NCBI RefSeq assembly: GCF_000308875.1
Contig: NZ_BAGL01000070.1
Span: 1 to 64,000, forward strand
Direction: 5' to 3'
DNA: 64,000 nucleotides
Origin: Nocardia transvalensis NBRC 15921
GTDB taxonomy: Bacteria; Actinomycetota; Actinomycetes; Mycobacteriales; Mycobacteriaceae
The notes beneath the pieces were generated by a model. The model ran no database searches. It was not told where the DNA came from and was given only the letters and a program-made list of their open reading frames with translations. Both the position numbers and the translations under genes were made by a program. This document shows, in pieces, positions 42,073 through 50,574 of the stretch. Within the stretch, counting starts at the first letter, position 1; each line of letters opens with the position of its first letter.

Positions 42073-42909
42073 ATGTCGGCCGATGAGGTGGCACGAGTGT
42101 TCGCGATCGAAGACAAGGTCGAGCGTCTCAAAGCAGCCACCGACGGGGTCGCTCAGGCCCAACAGACAATCAACGAGCTCACCAGAATTCGGCGGGCCGT
42201 CATCCGCGAATTGCATGCGGAAGGATGGACCTTCGCCAGAATCGGTGCGGCGGCGGGACTTTCGCGTGCGCGCATTCACCAGGTGAGCACGCAGGGTCCG
42301 GTGCCGGAGGGACTGTTCTTCGGGCACGGCCCGCTGACGATCCTGACGCCGGACGTGCGCAGCACCACCCGGGCCGCGCCGCTGATCGGCGCGCCCGACG
42401 CCGCGGCCCCGCACCGGCTGGTGGAACTGTTGCGCGAGTTGGGCTTTGCCGTCGGCGTGGAGCGGTTCCTCCCCGGCCGCCCGCTGGACCTGGACCGCGA
42501 CGGGCTCATCGTGCTGGGCGGTCCGGAGCTGTCACCCAGCTTGCGCTATCTGGCCGCCGCTGATCCGCGCCTGCGCCGCACGGTGGCCCGCGCCGGGCGT
42601 GTCCGCCGCGGCATCGAGGACCGCGCCGCCCGCCGCGTCTACCGCCCCGGCGGCACGGAACCCTACGACATCGCCTATCTGGCCCGCCTCCCCCGCCCCG
42701 ACGGCCGCGGCACCGTCCTCGTGGTCGATGGCCTCCACCCGCCCGGCTCTCTGGGCGCCATCCGCCTCCTGGCCACCCGCCTGGCCACCCTCCACGAACG
42801 CGCCGGCCTCCACCCCTTCTCCGCCGTAGTCGGCGTCCGCTACGACCGCAACACCGGCGAGCCCCTCGAGGCCGACCTCCTCACCCCCATCTACCGCCAC
42901 GAACGCTGA
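42073..42909 (+). CDS. Orphan HTH protein with unknown C-terminal domain
   Basis: In this 278-residue protein residues ~1-75 form a helical region and a sigma-region-4-like helix-turn-helix (RELHAEGWTFARIGAAAGLS followed by RARIHQVST). The remaining ~190 residues form a mixed alpha/beta domain (HRLVELLRELGFAVGVERFL, DGLIVLGGPELSPSLRYLA, GTVLVVDGLHPPGSLGAIRL). The pattern of strand VLGGPE, then a helix, then VLVVDGLH hints at a Rossmann-like sensor. I do not recognise it. It is leaderless and converges with gpgS across a hairpin terminator. Confidence 0.75.
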   Translation: MSADEVARVFAIEDKVERLKAATDGVAQAQQTINELTRIRRAVIRELHAEGWTFARIGAAAGLSRARIHQVSTQGPVPEGLFFGHGPLTILTPDVRSTTRAAPLIGAPDAAAPHRLVELLRELGFAVGVERFLPGRPLDLDRDGLIVLGGPELSPSLRYLAAADPRLRRTVARAGRVRRGIEDRAARRVYRPGGTEPYDIAYLARLPRPDGRGTVLVVDGLHPPGSLGAIRLLATRLATLHERAGLHPFSAVVGVRYDRNTGEPLEADLLTPIYRHER

Positions 42910-42910
42910 A

Positions 42911-42944
42911 CCCCTCGCCCCAGCCGAAGGGCGGGGGCAAGGGG
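42911..42944. terminator. Bidirectional hairpin between the HTH gene and gpgS
   Basis: CCCCTCGCCCC (42911-42921) pairs with GGGGCAAGGGG (42934-42944) with one mismatch around a 12-nt loop. It fills the 45-bp gap between two convergent stops, so it can end both transcripts. Confidence 0.55.
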
Positions 42945-42954
42945 CGCTACCTCC

Positions 42955-43908
42955 TCAGGCCGCTACTTCGGCCGCGCGCAGGGTATTCATGGGAGGTCTA
43001 TCGGCCAGCGACACCTCGGTGGTCAAGGCCGTGAATTCCTCACCCACCAGCGGGAACTGGGTGAGGCAGGCCCCGGAGTCGCGGATTCCGCTGCGCCCCA
43101 GCACCGTTCCGAGGATCTGACGGCTCATCACCCCGAGATCCGACAGCGGGCGGTTGCGGTGGGTGCGGACGCCGAGGTTGACCTGGCCGATGGCCGACAG
43201 GCCCAGCATGTCGTACGTATCGAGCAGCAGCCCGATCTCGACGCCGTAGCCGGGGGCGAACGGGACGGCCGTCAGCAGTTCCCTGGTGCCCGCGTACTCG
43301 CCGCCCAAGGGCTGCAACACCTTCGACAGCGCCGGTCGCAAGGCCGACAGCAGCGGGCGCGCCACCAGCTCGGTCACCCGGCCGCCACCGTTGTGGTCGA
43401 CCGAATCGCCCTGCCGCAGCGGCCGGCGGTAGTACGCCTTCACCAGATGCATGCCGTCGACCATCACCAGCGGCCCGAGCAATCGCGGCACGAAATCCGG
43501 ATCGGGATCGATCAGATCGGAGTCGACGAAGGCGATCAGATCGCCGGTGGTGGCGGCCAGCGAGCGCCAGAGCACCTCGCCCTTGCCCGGCACCGGATCC
43601 AGTTCCGGAACCGCCTGCTCGCGCGACACCACGCGCGCGCCCGCGGCCCGGGCGCGCTCGGCGGTGGCGTCCGTGGAGCCGGAATCGAGCACCACCAGTT
43701 CGTCGACCAGCGTGCCGACCAGCGGTCTGATACTCGCCACCACGTCGGCGACGGTGCGTTCCTCGTTCAGCGCGGGCAGCACCACCGAGACGGTGCGGCC
43801 CGCTTTGGCGGCGATCAATTCCTCGACCGTCCACTCGGGGCTGTCCCACGTATTGGTGAGCGCCCACTCCGTTGTGCTGTCGGTGACCAGTTCGGGGGTG
43901 GTTGTCAT
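42955..43908 (-). CDS. gpgS: Glucosyl-3-phosphoglycerate synthase
   Basis: This 317-residue GT81 retaining glucosyltransferase transfers glucose from UDP- or ADP-glucose to 3-phosphoglycerate, the first step of methylglucose lipopolysaccharide synthesis. The GT-A core shows VSVVLPALNEERTVADVV, ELVVLDSGSTDATAERA and GKGEVLWRSL. The metal-binding DSD is in FVDSDLIDPDPDF. Acceptor-side motifs include GGGRVTELVARPLL and GYGVEIGLLLDTYD. The ATG at 43908 overlaps the folP2 stop, as in the M. tuberculosis Rv1207-Rv1208 pair. Confidence 0.93.
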   Translation of the reverse strand: MTTTPELVTDSTTEWALTNTWDSPEWTVEELIAAKAGRTVSVVLPALNEERTVADVVASIRPLVGTLVDELVVLDSGSTDATAERARAAGARVVSREQAVPELDPVPGKGEVLWRSLAATTGDLIAFVDSDLIDPDPDFVPRLLGPLVMVDGMHLVKAYYRRPLRQGDSVDHNGGGRVTELVARPLLSALRPALSKVLQPLGGEYAGTRELLTAVPFAPGYGVEIGLLLDTYDMLGLSAIGQVNLGVRTHRNRPLSDLGVMSRQILGTVLGRSGIRDSGACLTQFPLVGEEFTALTTEVSLADRPPMNTLRAAEVAA

Positions 43909-44783
43909 ACCAGACCTCGCAGAGTTCGTGCGGGGGGCCGGACGCCCTGGATTGCCGCGATCATGTCCACTACGCGCCGGGTTGCGGCGACCTCGTGAAC
44001 CCGGAAGACCCGGGCGCCGGCCGCGGCCGCCCATGCGGTTGCTGCCAATGTGCCCTCCAATCGCTCGGATAGGCCGACACCAAGAGTCTCCCCGATGAAA
44101 TCCTTGTTGCTCAGCGCCATCAAGACAGGCCATCCGGTGTTTACAAGAACGTCCAACGCGCGCAACAGTGCGAGCCCGTGATACGTGTTTTTGCCGAAAT
44201 CATGCGTCGGATCTATCAAAATCGAGTCTTTGCCGACCCCTGCGGCCGCAGCATTTTCGGCCGACCGCATCAGCGTCTCGGTGACCTCACCCACCACGTC
44301 GGCATAGCGCACGCGGTGCGGCCGGGTGCGCGGCTCGGCCCCGCCGGTGTGGCTGCACACGATCCCGGCCCGCAACTCGGCGGCGACCCCGACCAGATCC
44401 GGATCGGCCCCCGCCCAGGTGTCGTTGATCAGATCCGCGCCCTCGGCCACCGCGGCCCGCGCCACCTCCGCGCGCCAGGTGTCGATACTGATCAGCAGCT
44501 CCGGATACCGCTCGCGAATGGCGGCCACGAACGGCACCACCCGCCGCGCCTCCTCGGCGGCGTCCACGTCGTCCCCCGGCCCGGCCTTCACCCCGCCGAT
44601 ATCGACCAGATCGGCGCCCTCGCCGACCGCCCGCGCCACCGCCGCCATCGCGGCCTCATCGGAAAAAGTGGCGCCCTTGTCATAGAACGAGTCCGGCGTC
44701 CGATTCACGATCGCCATCACCAACGCCCGATCCGTAGCCACCGGCTTCCCACACAAGGTGGCCAACGACGGCGTCGAACTCAT
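43905..44783 (-). CDS. folP2: Dihydropteroate synthase paralogue (FolP2-like)
   Basis: This 292-residue TIM barrel has the pterin-binding motifs AIVNRTPDSFYDKGATF, LVDIGGVKAGPGDDVD and LINDTWAGADPDL. It is coupled to gpgS by an ATGA overlap. The M. tuberculosis paralogue in this position (Rv1207, FolP2) is not the main dihydropteroate synthase; the main folP is in the folate operon. The conserved tie to gpgS suggests a role near methylglucose lipopolysaccharide metabolism, which is inference. ATG 44783 (MSSTPSLATLCGKP) is the likely start. Confidence 0.88.
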   Translation of the reverse strand: MSSTPSLATLCGKPVATDRALVMAIVNRTPDSFYDKGATFSDEAAMAAVARAVGEGADLVDIGGVKAGPGDDVDAAEEARRVVPFVAAIRERYPELLISIDTWRAEVARAAVAEGADLINDTWAGADPDLVGVAAELRAGIVCSHTGGAEPRTRPHRVRYADVVGEVTETLMRSAENAAAAGVGKDSILIDPTHDFGKNTYHGLALLRALDVLVNTGWPVLMALSNKDFIGETLGVGLSERLEGTLAATAWAAAAGARVFRVHEVAATRRVVDMIAAIQGVRPPARTLRGLV

Positions 44784-44831
44784 GCCCCCGACTGTACCGA
44801 CCCCTGTCCCACCCCCAACCCCCCACCAACT

Positions 44832-44909
44832 TCCCGCACCCCCTGCGTACTCCCGCACCCTGTCCAGCGTTATGCAACGCGTGCGCGAGTACGCAGAGCG
44901 TGCGTGAAC
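44832..44909. repeat. GGGTGCG-type hairpin, copy 2
   Basis: CTGCGTACTCCCGCACCC and the stretch GCGTGCGCGAGTACGCAG pair at 16 of 18 positions, with partial outer complementarity (CGCACCCC against AGCGTGCG). It lies in the 357-bp non-coding gap between the folP2 start and the fadD6 stop. The rest of that gap is the tandem repeat at 44970. Confidence 0.6.
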
Positions 44910-44969
44910 ATCCGCTCCGCTATGTCACCCCGCCCGGCCGACCGCGCCCGAACTTCCCGCCCTGCGTCG

Positions 44970-45121
44970 CCACACTTCCCTAGCCCGCGCCGCCCCCACT
45001 TCCTGGGCTGCTACCCCCACACGCCCGGGCCCGCTACCCACAATTCCCGGGACCGCTACCCCACACGCCCCGGGCCCGTTACCCCACACATCCCGGACCC
45101 GCTATCACACTTCCCTGGCCC
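44970..45121. repeat. Degenerate 23-bp tandem repeat behind fadD6
   Basis: About six to seven imperfect units of the form CACACNYCCCGGGCCCGCTACCC follow each other (clearest at 45018-45110). They begin about 20 bp beyond the minus-strand fadD6 stop. I see no open frame with coding character through them. Confidence 0.65.
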
Positions 45122-45140
45122 CGTCGCGCCAGCGGCGGGG

Positions 45141-46907
45141 TCAGGGCCTCGGCGCCCGCCCCTCCGCAACCTCATCCACGTACTCGCTGTAGAAGGGCAC
45201 ATACCCCTCCGACCGCCCCGCCAGCACATACAGGGTGCTGGAGTCATCAGGCACATACCCCTGCTTCCGCAACTCCACCTTGCGACTCTTGAACGTGGAG
45301 GTCGTCTCCAACTCGTCCACAACCCGCAGGAACAGCGGAACCGCGTACGCGGGCAGCCGGTCGTACAACTGCTCCGCCAAAGCCTGCCCACCGAGGTCGG
45401 CCCCGGGCCGCAACGTCACCGCCGCCATGCCGGCCTTGCCATCGGTCCCCGGCACATCCACCCCGTACACCACAGCCTGGGTGACCTGCTCCGCACCGTC
45501 GAAGGCCCCCTCCACCTCGGTGGTCGCGACGTTCTCGCCTTTCCACCGGAAGGTGTCCCCGAGCCGGTCGGCGAAGGCGATGTGCCGCCAATGCTGGTCG
45601 CGCACCAGGTCTCCGGTGTCGAACCAGACGTCGCCCTGGCGAAAGGCGTTGCGCACCAGCTTCGATTCGGTCGCCGACTCGTCGGTGTACCCGTCGAACG
45701 GCGACCGCCCGGTCACCTTCGACAGCAGCAGGCCGACGCCGCCCGACTTCACCCGGCGCAGCCGCCCGTTCCATTGCCGCTTGGCCTCCCCGGTCTCCTC
45801 GTCGAATTCGACCACCGCGTACGGCAGCGGACCGAACCCGGCCGTGCGATCGACGCCGAAAGCATTGATGAAGGCCGTATTTCCCTCACTGGAGGCATAG
45901 AACTCGACGATCCGCTTGATCCGGAACCGCTCACGGAACTCGTCCCACAGCTCGGGCCGCAACCCGTTCCCCACCGCCAGCCGCAGCGAATGTTCGTGCT
46001 CGACCGGCCTTTCGGGCTGATTGAGCAGATAGCGGCACAGCTCGCCGATATAGATGAAGCCGGTGGCCCGGTTGGCGATCACCTCGTCCCAGAACCCCGT
46101 CGCGGAGAATTTCCGCCCGATGGCCAGCGTCGCCCGCGCACCCAGCACCGCGCCGAGCGCCACCGTCAGCGCGTTGTTGTGATAGAGCGGCAGGCAGCAG
46201 TACAGGGTGTCGTCGCCACGCAGCCGCACGCCCAGCCCGCCGAGCCCCGCCATACTCTTGGTCCAGCGCAGATGTGACATCACGCTGGCCTTGGGCAGCC
46301 CCGTCGTGCCGGAGGTGAAGATCAGGAACGCCTTTTCCCGGGCCCGGATGTCCGCGCACACCGCAGGATCCGCGGCATCGGCCGTCTCGGCGGCCACCTT
46401 CAACTCCTCCGCGAGCAGCAGGTTCCCGGGGCTTTCGGGGAGCGAATGCAGCGCCTCGCGGCACTCCGCCCCGACCACGTTCACCACGCTGTTCAACAGC
46501 CCGAAACTGTGCGCCAGCACCTGATCCCGCTGATTGTGGTTCAGCAGCCCGACCGTCGCGCCCAGTTTGACCGCCGCCAGCACCACGATCAGCGTCTCCG
46601 GCCGGTTGGTCATCAACACGCCGACCACGTCACCGCGCCGCACGCCCCGCTCGGCCAGCACGCTCGCATAGCGGTTGACCTCGGCATTGGTGTCACCGTA
46701 GCGGTACTCGCGCCCCTCGAACCGCAGGAAGACCCGGTTCGGGTAACTCTGCGCGGCCTGCTGAAAATACAGCCCGACCGACGATGTGCTGTCGGGCCGC
46801 ACCAGCATGCCCAGGGCCCCGCGGATCATGCCGGGCGCGTCCAGCGCCATCGCCGGCAGGCGGCGAGCGATATCGAGCAGGGTGACGTTGTTCTGCGTAT
46901 CCGTCAC
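45141..46907 (-). CDS. fadD6: Long-chain fatty acid-CoA ligase / fatty-acid transport protein (FadD6-like)
   Basis: This 588-residue AMP-forming ligase activates fatty acids. The P-loop-type motif is FLIFTSGTTGLPKASVMSHL, with A4 region EFYASSEGNTAF and A5-A8 WFDTGDLVRDQHWRHIAFAD, RLGDTFRWKGENVATTEVE. The catalytic lysine lies in TSTFKSRKVELRKQGY near the C-terminus. The FATP-type N-terminus distinguishes it from ordinary FadD proteins. GTG 46907 overlaps the stop of the LOG gene upstream (GTGA). The order LOG-fadD6-folP2-gpgS equals Rv1205-Rv1208. A tandem repeat stands behind its stop. Confidence 0.92.
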   Translation of the reverse strand: MTDTQNNVTLLDIARRLPAMALDAPGMIRGALGMLVRPDSTSSVGLYFQQAAQSYPNRVFLRFEGREYRYGDTNAEVNRYASVLAERGVRRGDVVGVLMTNRPETLIVVLAAVKLGATVGLLNHNQRDQVLAHSFGLLNSVVNVVGAECREALHSLPESPGNLLLAEELKVAAETADAADPAVCADIRAREKAFLIFTSGTTGLPKASVMSHLRWTKSMAGLGGLGVRLRGDDTLYCCLPLYHNNALTVALGAVLGARATLAIGRKFSATGFWDEVIANRATGFIYIGELCRYLLNQPERPVEHEHSLRLAVGNGLRPELWDEFRERFRIKRIVEFYASSEGNTAFINAFGVDRTAGFGPLPYAVVEFDEETGEAKRQWNGRLRRVKSGGVGLLLSKVTGRSPFDGYTDESATESKLVRNAFRQGDVWFDTGDLVRDQHWRHIAFADRLGDTFRWKGENVATTEVEGAFDGAEQVTQAVVYGVDVPGTDGKAGMAAVTLRPGADLGGQALAEQLYDRLPAYAVPLFLRVVDELETTSTFKSRKVELRKQGYVPDDSSTLYVLAGRSEGYVPFYSEYVDEVAEGRAPRP

Positions 46908-47476
46908 ATGTCCTCCATGCGATCTTCCGAGACGCCCACCAGGGCTTCGAAGGCGGCCGTCAGGTCCGCGGTCACGGTAACCCGTTCCAGCGCACCCTCG
47001 CCGACGAAACCGTCGGCGTGTGCCTTACCGAGCCAATCGAACAGCCCGCGGTAGTGCCCGAGCGGATCGAGTACGGCCATCGGCTTGTCGTGCATGCCGA
47101 GGTAGCCGCCGGTCCACGCCTCGAAGAATTCCTCCAGCGTGCCGATGCCGCCGGGCAGGGTCAGGAAGGCGTCGGCCCGGCTCTCCATGATCTTCTTGCG
47201 CTCGCGCATGGTGTCGGTGACGATCAGCTCGTCGGCGTCGACGTCGGCGACCTCCAGATGCACCAGCTGCTTGGGGATCACGCCGATCGTGTGGGCGCCA
47301 CCGTTCCGCGCCGCGGTCGCGACGGCCCCCATCATCGATACGTTCCCGCCGCCCGACACCAATTGCCAACCGCGCCGGGCGATCTCGGCGCCGACCTCCC
47401 CGGCCAGCCGCAGATGCGCCGTATCGGTGACGCTGGCCGAGCAGTACACGCACACCGCGTAGGGCCTGTCGCTCAC
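46904..47476 (-). CDS. LOG-family protein (cytokinin riboside 5'-monophosphate phosphoribohydrolase type, Rv1205-like)
   Basis: This 190-residue Rossmann-fold protein starts with YAVCVYCSASVTD and the nucleotide loop LVSGGGNVSMMGAVATA. It has the diagnostic ESRADAFLTLPGGIGTLEEF with the catalytic R and E. LOG enzymes split N6-modified AMP into the free base and ribose-5-phosphate. In M. tuberculosis Rv1205 is a proteasome substrate whose accumulation releases cytokinin aldehydes. Two adjacent GTG codons (47476, 47479) are possible starts; the first gives a GTGA overlap with the gene upstream. Confidence 0.9.
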   Translation of the reverse strand: MSDRPYAVCVYCSASVTDTAHLRLAGEVGAEIARRGWQLVSGGGNVSMMGAVATAARNGGAHTIGVIPKQLVHLEVADVDADELIVTDTMRERKKIMESRADAFLTLPGGIGTLEEFFEAWTGGYLGMHDKPMAVLDPLGHYRGLFDWLGKAHADGFVGEGALERVTVTADLTAAFEALVGVSEDRMEDM

Positions 47477-48276
47477 CACTGGTCCTCCGTCCCGATCACA
47501 TCCCTGTTGCGACCCTCGGCCGCCGCCTGCACGATCTCGACGACCTCGTCGACGCTGTCGGTGACGTGCAGCAACCCCAGGTCACCGGGCGAGACCTTGC
47601 CCGACCCCGCCAGCGAATCGCGCATCCAGTCGACCAGCCCGCCCCAGTACCGCGTGCCGAACAGCACGATCGGGAACCGGGTGATCTTGTGGGTCTGCAC
47701 CAGCGTCAGCGCCTCGAACAGCTCGTCCAGGGTGCCGAATCCGCCCGGCAGGCAGATGAACGCCTGCGAGTACTTCACGAACATGGTCTTGCGGGCGAAG
47801 AAGTACCGGAAGTTGATGCCCAGATCGACCCACTCGTTGAGGCCCTGCTCCATCGGCAGTTCGATCCCGAGCCCGACCGAATACCCGCCGGCCTCGGAGG
47901 CGCCGCGGTTGGCCGCCTCCATCACCCCCGGCCCGCCGCCGGTGATCACGGCGAATCCGGACCGCGCCAGCGCGGCCCCGATGGCCCGCGCGGCCTGGTA
48001 TTCGGGCGTATCGACCTGTGTGCGAGCGGACCCGAAAACGGCCACCGCCCTGGGTATTTCCGCGAGCGCCCCGAAGCCCTCGACGAATTCGCTCTGAATC
48101 CGCAGCACCCGCCACGGATCGGTGTGCACCCAGTCGGTGGGACCACGGCCGTCGAGTAGATGCTGATCGGTGGTCCCGGCTTCGTCGGCACGGGCGCGGC
48201 GCAACATTATGGGTCCCCGAAATCTGGGCGCCGACTTCGGCGCACGGATCGATACGGGCTCGGAGTCGGTCGACAT
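47473..48276 (-). CDS. LOG-family protein, second paralogue
   Basis: This 267-residue protein has the same fold as its downstream neighbour but a longer N-terminus of about 75 residues (SIRAPKSAPRFRGPIMLRRA). Motifs are VAVFGSARTQVD, FAVITGGGPGVMEAANRGA, INFRYFFARKTMFVKYSQAF and ICLPGGFGTLDELFEALTL. The PGGxGTxxE active site is intact, so hydrolase activity on a nucleotide monophosphate is expected, with the base unknown. It lies between dapE (10 bp upstream) and the shorter LOG gene, coupled to the latter. Confidence 0.87.
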   Translation of the reverse strand: MSTDSEPVSIRAPKSAPRFRGPIMLRRARADEAGTTDQHLLDGRGPTDWVHTDPWRVLRIQSEFVEGFGALAEIPRAVAVFGSARTQVDTPEYQAARAIGAALARSGFAVITGGGPGVMEAANRGASEAGGYSVGLGIELPMEQGLNEWVDLGINFRYFFARKTMFVKYSQAFICLPGGFGTLDELFEALTLVQTHKITRFPIVLFGTRYWGGLVDWMRDSLAGSGKVSPGDLGLLHVTDSVDEVVEIVQAAAEGRNRDVIGTEDQW

Positions 48277-48286
48277 GAATCCCAGG

Positions 48287-49390
48287 CTACTGGGCGGAAT
48301 CGGCCGTGAGGTAGCTGCGCAGTATCTGATCGACCACGGTGATCTGCGAGGTCGGCACCCGCTCGTCGACTTTGTGCGCCAGATTCGGGTCGCCGGGCCC
48401 GAAGTTGACCGCTGGAATGCCCCGCGCGGCGAACCTCGAGACGTCGGTCCATCCGTATTTGGCCCGCACGCCGCCGCCACCGTGCGCATGCACCCGCTCG
48501 ATCAGATCCTTCGCCGCCGGCGCGGTCAGGCCGGGCAGCGCCCCCGGTGCGCCGTCGGTTCGCTCGAAGCCCAGATCCAGGCCCGAGAACACCTCGCGCA
48601 CATGCTCGGTCGCCTGCTCCAGCGAACGATCCGGCGCGAAGCGGAAATTCACCGTCACCTCGGCCGCATCGGGCACCACATTCCCGGCCACGCCGCCGCC
48701 GATCTGCACCGCCGACAATCCTTCGCGATAGCGGCACCCGTCGATATCGACCTGCCGAGCCTCGTAATTGCGCAGCCGGTCCAGAATCGGCGTCAGATGG
48801 TGAATCGCGTTGTCGCCCAGCCAGGCCCGCGCGGTGTGTGCCCGCGTGCCCGACACCGTCAACCGAGCGCGCAGCGTCCCCTGGCACCCCGCCTCTATCC
48901 ACCCGCCGGACGGCTCACCCAGAATGGCCAGATCACCGTCCAGCCATTCGGGCAGCTCCCGCTCGATGCTGCCCAGTCCGTTGAATTCGGCGGCGATCTC
49001 CTCGCAGTCGTAGAAGATCAGCGTCAGATCGCACACCGGATCGGCCACGGTGGCGGCCAGGTGCAGGAAAACGGCATCACCGGACTTCATGTCCACGCTG
49101 CCGCACCCGTGCAGAATCTCCTCCCCGTCCACGACCTCGAACCGCCCCGGCACATTCCCGGCAATCGGCACGGTATCCAGATGCCCCGCCAGAATCACCC
49201 GATTCGGCCGCCCGCGATCGGTACGAGCCAGCACGCTGTTCCCGTGCCGCAACACCTCGAACCCGGTCGTCTGCTCCCGCAACGCCCATGCCACCGTGTC
49301 GGCGATCACCGCCTCGTCCCGGGATTCACTCGGGATGTCGACAAGGGCCGCGGCAAGGCTGATGGGGTCGGCACGCAGATCGATGGTCAC
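48287..49390 (-). CDS. dapE: Succinyl-diaminopimelate desuccinylase
   Basis: This 367-residue M20 zinc peptidase hydrolyses N-succinyl-LL-diaminopimelate in the lysine/peptidoglycan pathway. Metal and catalytic motifs are ILAGHLDTVPIAG, GCGSVDMKSGDAVFL, the EE pair in FYDCEEIAAEFNG and LAILGEPSGG. The late histidine is in GPGDPNLAHKVDERV. GTG 49390 follows a TAGGCT hexamer by seven bases, so the message is leaderless. It diverges from dapD, which makes the preceding succinylated intermediate, as in Rv1201c-Rv1202. Confidence 0.93.
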   Translation of the reverse strand: MTIDLRADPISLAAALVDIPSESRDEAVIADTVAWALREQTTGFEVLRHGNSVLARTDRGRPNRVILAGHLDTVPIAGNVPGRFEVVDGEEILHGCGSVDMKSGDAVFLHLAATVADPVCDLTLIFYDCEEIAAEFNGLGSIERELPEWLDGDLAILGEPSGGWIEAGCQGTLRARLTVSGTRAHTARAWLGDNAIHHLTPILDRLRNYEARQVDIDGCRYREGLSAVQIGGGVAGNVVPDAAEVTVNFRFAPDRSLEQATEHVREVFSGLDLGFERTDGAPGALPGLTAPAAKDLIERVHAHGGGGVRAKYGWTDVSRFAARGIPAVNFGPGDPNLAHKVDERVPTSQITVVDQILRSYLTADSAQ

Positions 49391-49397
49391 CCGGACC

Positions 49398-49403
49398 AGC
49401 CTA
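49398..49403 (-). promoter_or_regulatory. -10 hexamer TAGGCT for leaderless dapE
   Basis: On the minus strand TAGGCT is separated from the GTG at 49390 by seven bases. Confidence 0.55.
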
Positions 49404-49498
49404 GTCGTGGATATCCCCCGGCCAATTCTCCGGACGACCCCGCCTTCGGCATCGGGTGAGGGGCCGACCCACCAGCCGCACGGGCCTGCTGGTTCTCT

Positions 49499-49504
49499 TA
49501 CACT
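49499..49504 (+). promoter_or_regulatory. -10 hexamer TACACT for leaderless dapD
   Basis: TACACT is followed by seven bases and the GTG at 49512. Confidence 0.55.
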
Positions 49505-49511
49505 CGCCTGC

Positions 49512-50465
49512 GTGAGTACTCAGGGAGCATCCGCAGTCGGCCTCGCCACGGTGACCGTGAACGGGACGGTCCTCGACACCTGGTTTCCGTATCCGGAGCT
49601 CGGTGAATTCGCCGAGACCGGCACCGCGAAGCTGAGCGCCGACGACCCTGAATATGCCCGGTTCGCCGACCTGACCGGTTTCGACGAGGCCCGCCGCGTC
49701 GACGTGATCGCGGTGCGCACGACCATCGCCGACCTCTCGGCCGCCCCCGCCGACACCCACGAGGTGTACCTGCGCCTGCATCTGCTCTCGCACCGGCTGG
49801 TGAAGCCGCACGGCCTGAGCCTGGAGGGCCAGTTCGGCCTGCTCGCGAACGTCGTGTGGACCAATCACGGCCCGTGCTCGGTCGAGGAGTTCGAACTGGT
49901 GCGCGCCAAGTTGCGCGCCCGCGGCCCGGTCACCGTCTACGGCGTGGACAAATTCCCCCGCATGGTCGACTACGTGCTCCCGGTCGGCGTCCGGATCGCC
50001 GACGCCGACCGCGTGCGCCTGGGCGCGCACCTGGCCGACGGCACCACGGTCATGCACGAGGGCTTCGTGAACTTCAACGCCGGCACGCTCGGCGCGTCCA
50101 TGGTGGAGGGCCGCGTCTCCGCGGGCGTCGTGGTCGGCGACGGCTCCGACATCGGCGGCGGCGCTTCGATCATGGGCACCCTCTCCGGCGGCGGCAAGCA
50201 GGTCATCTCCATCGGCGAACGCTGCCTGCTGGGCGCCAACGCGGGCCTCGGCATCTCCCTCGGCGACGACTCGGTCGTCGAAGCCGGCCTCTACCTCACC
50301 GCCGGCTCCAAGGTCGCCCTCCCCGACGGCCGCACCGTCAAGGCCCTGGAACTCTCCGGCCAGTCCAACCTCCTCTTCCGCCGCAACTCCCTCACCGGAG
50401 CCATCGAGGTGGTGGCGCGCAAGGGCACGGGCATCGAACTCAACGCAGCCTTGCACGCCAACTGA
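49512..50465 (+). CDS. dapD: 2,3,4,5-tetrahydropyridine-2,6-dicarboxylate N-succinyltransferase
   Basis: This 317-residue enzyme transfers succinyl from succinyl-CoA to tetrahydrodipicolinate. The actinobacterial-type N-domain (TVLDTWFPYPELGEF, ANVVWTNHGPCSVEEF) precedes a left-handed parallel beta-helix built of hexapeptide repeats (RVRLGAHLADGTTVMHEGFV, MVEGRVSAGVVVGDGSDIGG, GERCLLGANAGLGISLGDDS). A C-terminal strand segment follows. The protein acts as a trimer. It is transcribed away from dapE and followed by a hairpin terminator. Confidence 0.94.
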   Translation: MSTQGASAVGLATVTVNGTVLDTWFPYPELGEFAETGTAKLSADDPEYARFADLTGFDEARRVDVIAVRTTIADLSAAPADTHEVYLRLHLLSHRLVKPHGLSLEGQFGLLANVVWTNHGPCSVEEFELVRAKLRARGPVTVYGVDKFPRMVDYVLPVGVRIADADRVRLGAHLADGTTVMHEGFVNFNAGTLGASMVEGRVSAGVVVGDGSDIGGGASIMGTLSGGGKQVISIGERCLLGANAGLGISLGDDSVVEAGLYLTAGSKVALPDGRTVKALELSGQSNLLFRRNSLTGAIEVVARKGTGIELNAALHAN

Positions 50466-50480
50466 TTTCAGCTCTCGCCG

Positions 50481-50520
50481 AGACGGCATCATCCCGAAAC
50501 CGTTGGCGATGATGCCGTCT
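50481..50520 (+). terminator. 12-bp stem terminator after dapD
   Basis: AGACGGCATCAT (50481-50492) and ATGATGCCGTCT (50509-50520) are perfect arms around a 16-nt loop, 15 bp after the dapD stop. CGTTCG follows, so there is no U-tract. Confidence 0.7.
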
Positions 50521-50574
50521 CGTTCGCATCTACCGCGTCGGTACCCGCCCTCGACGTCGCCTCTCAGCACCGAT

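Noticed and set aside
44832..45121. Small protein-coding gene in the folP2-fadD6 gap
   Set aside because: The sequence is made of a hairpin and degenerate tandem repeats with no start/ribosome-site combination.
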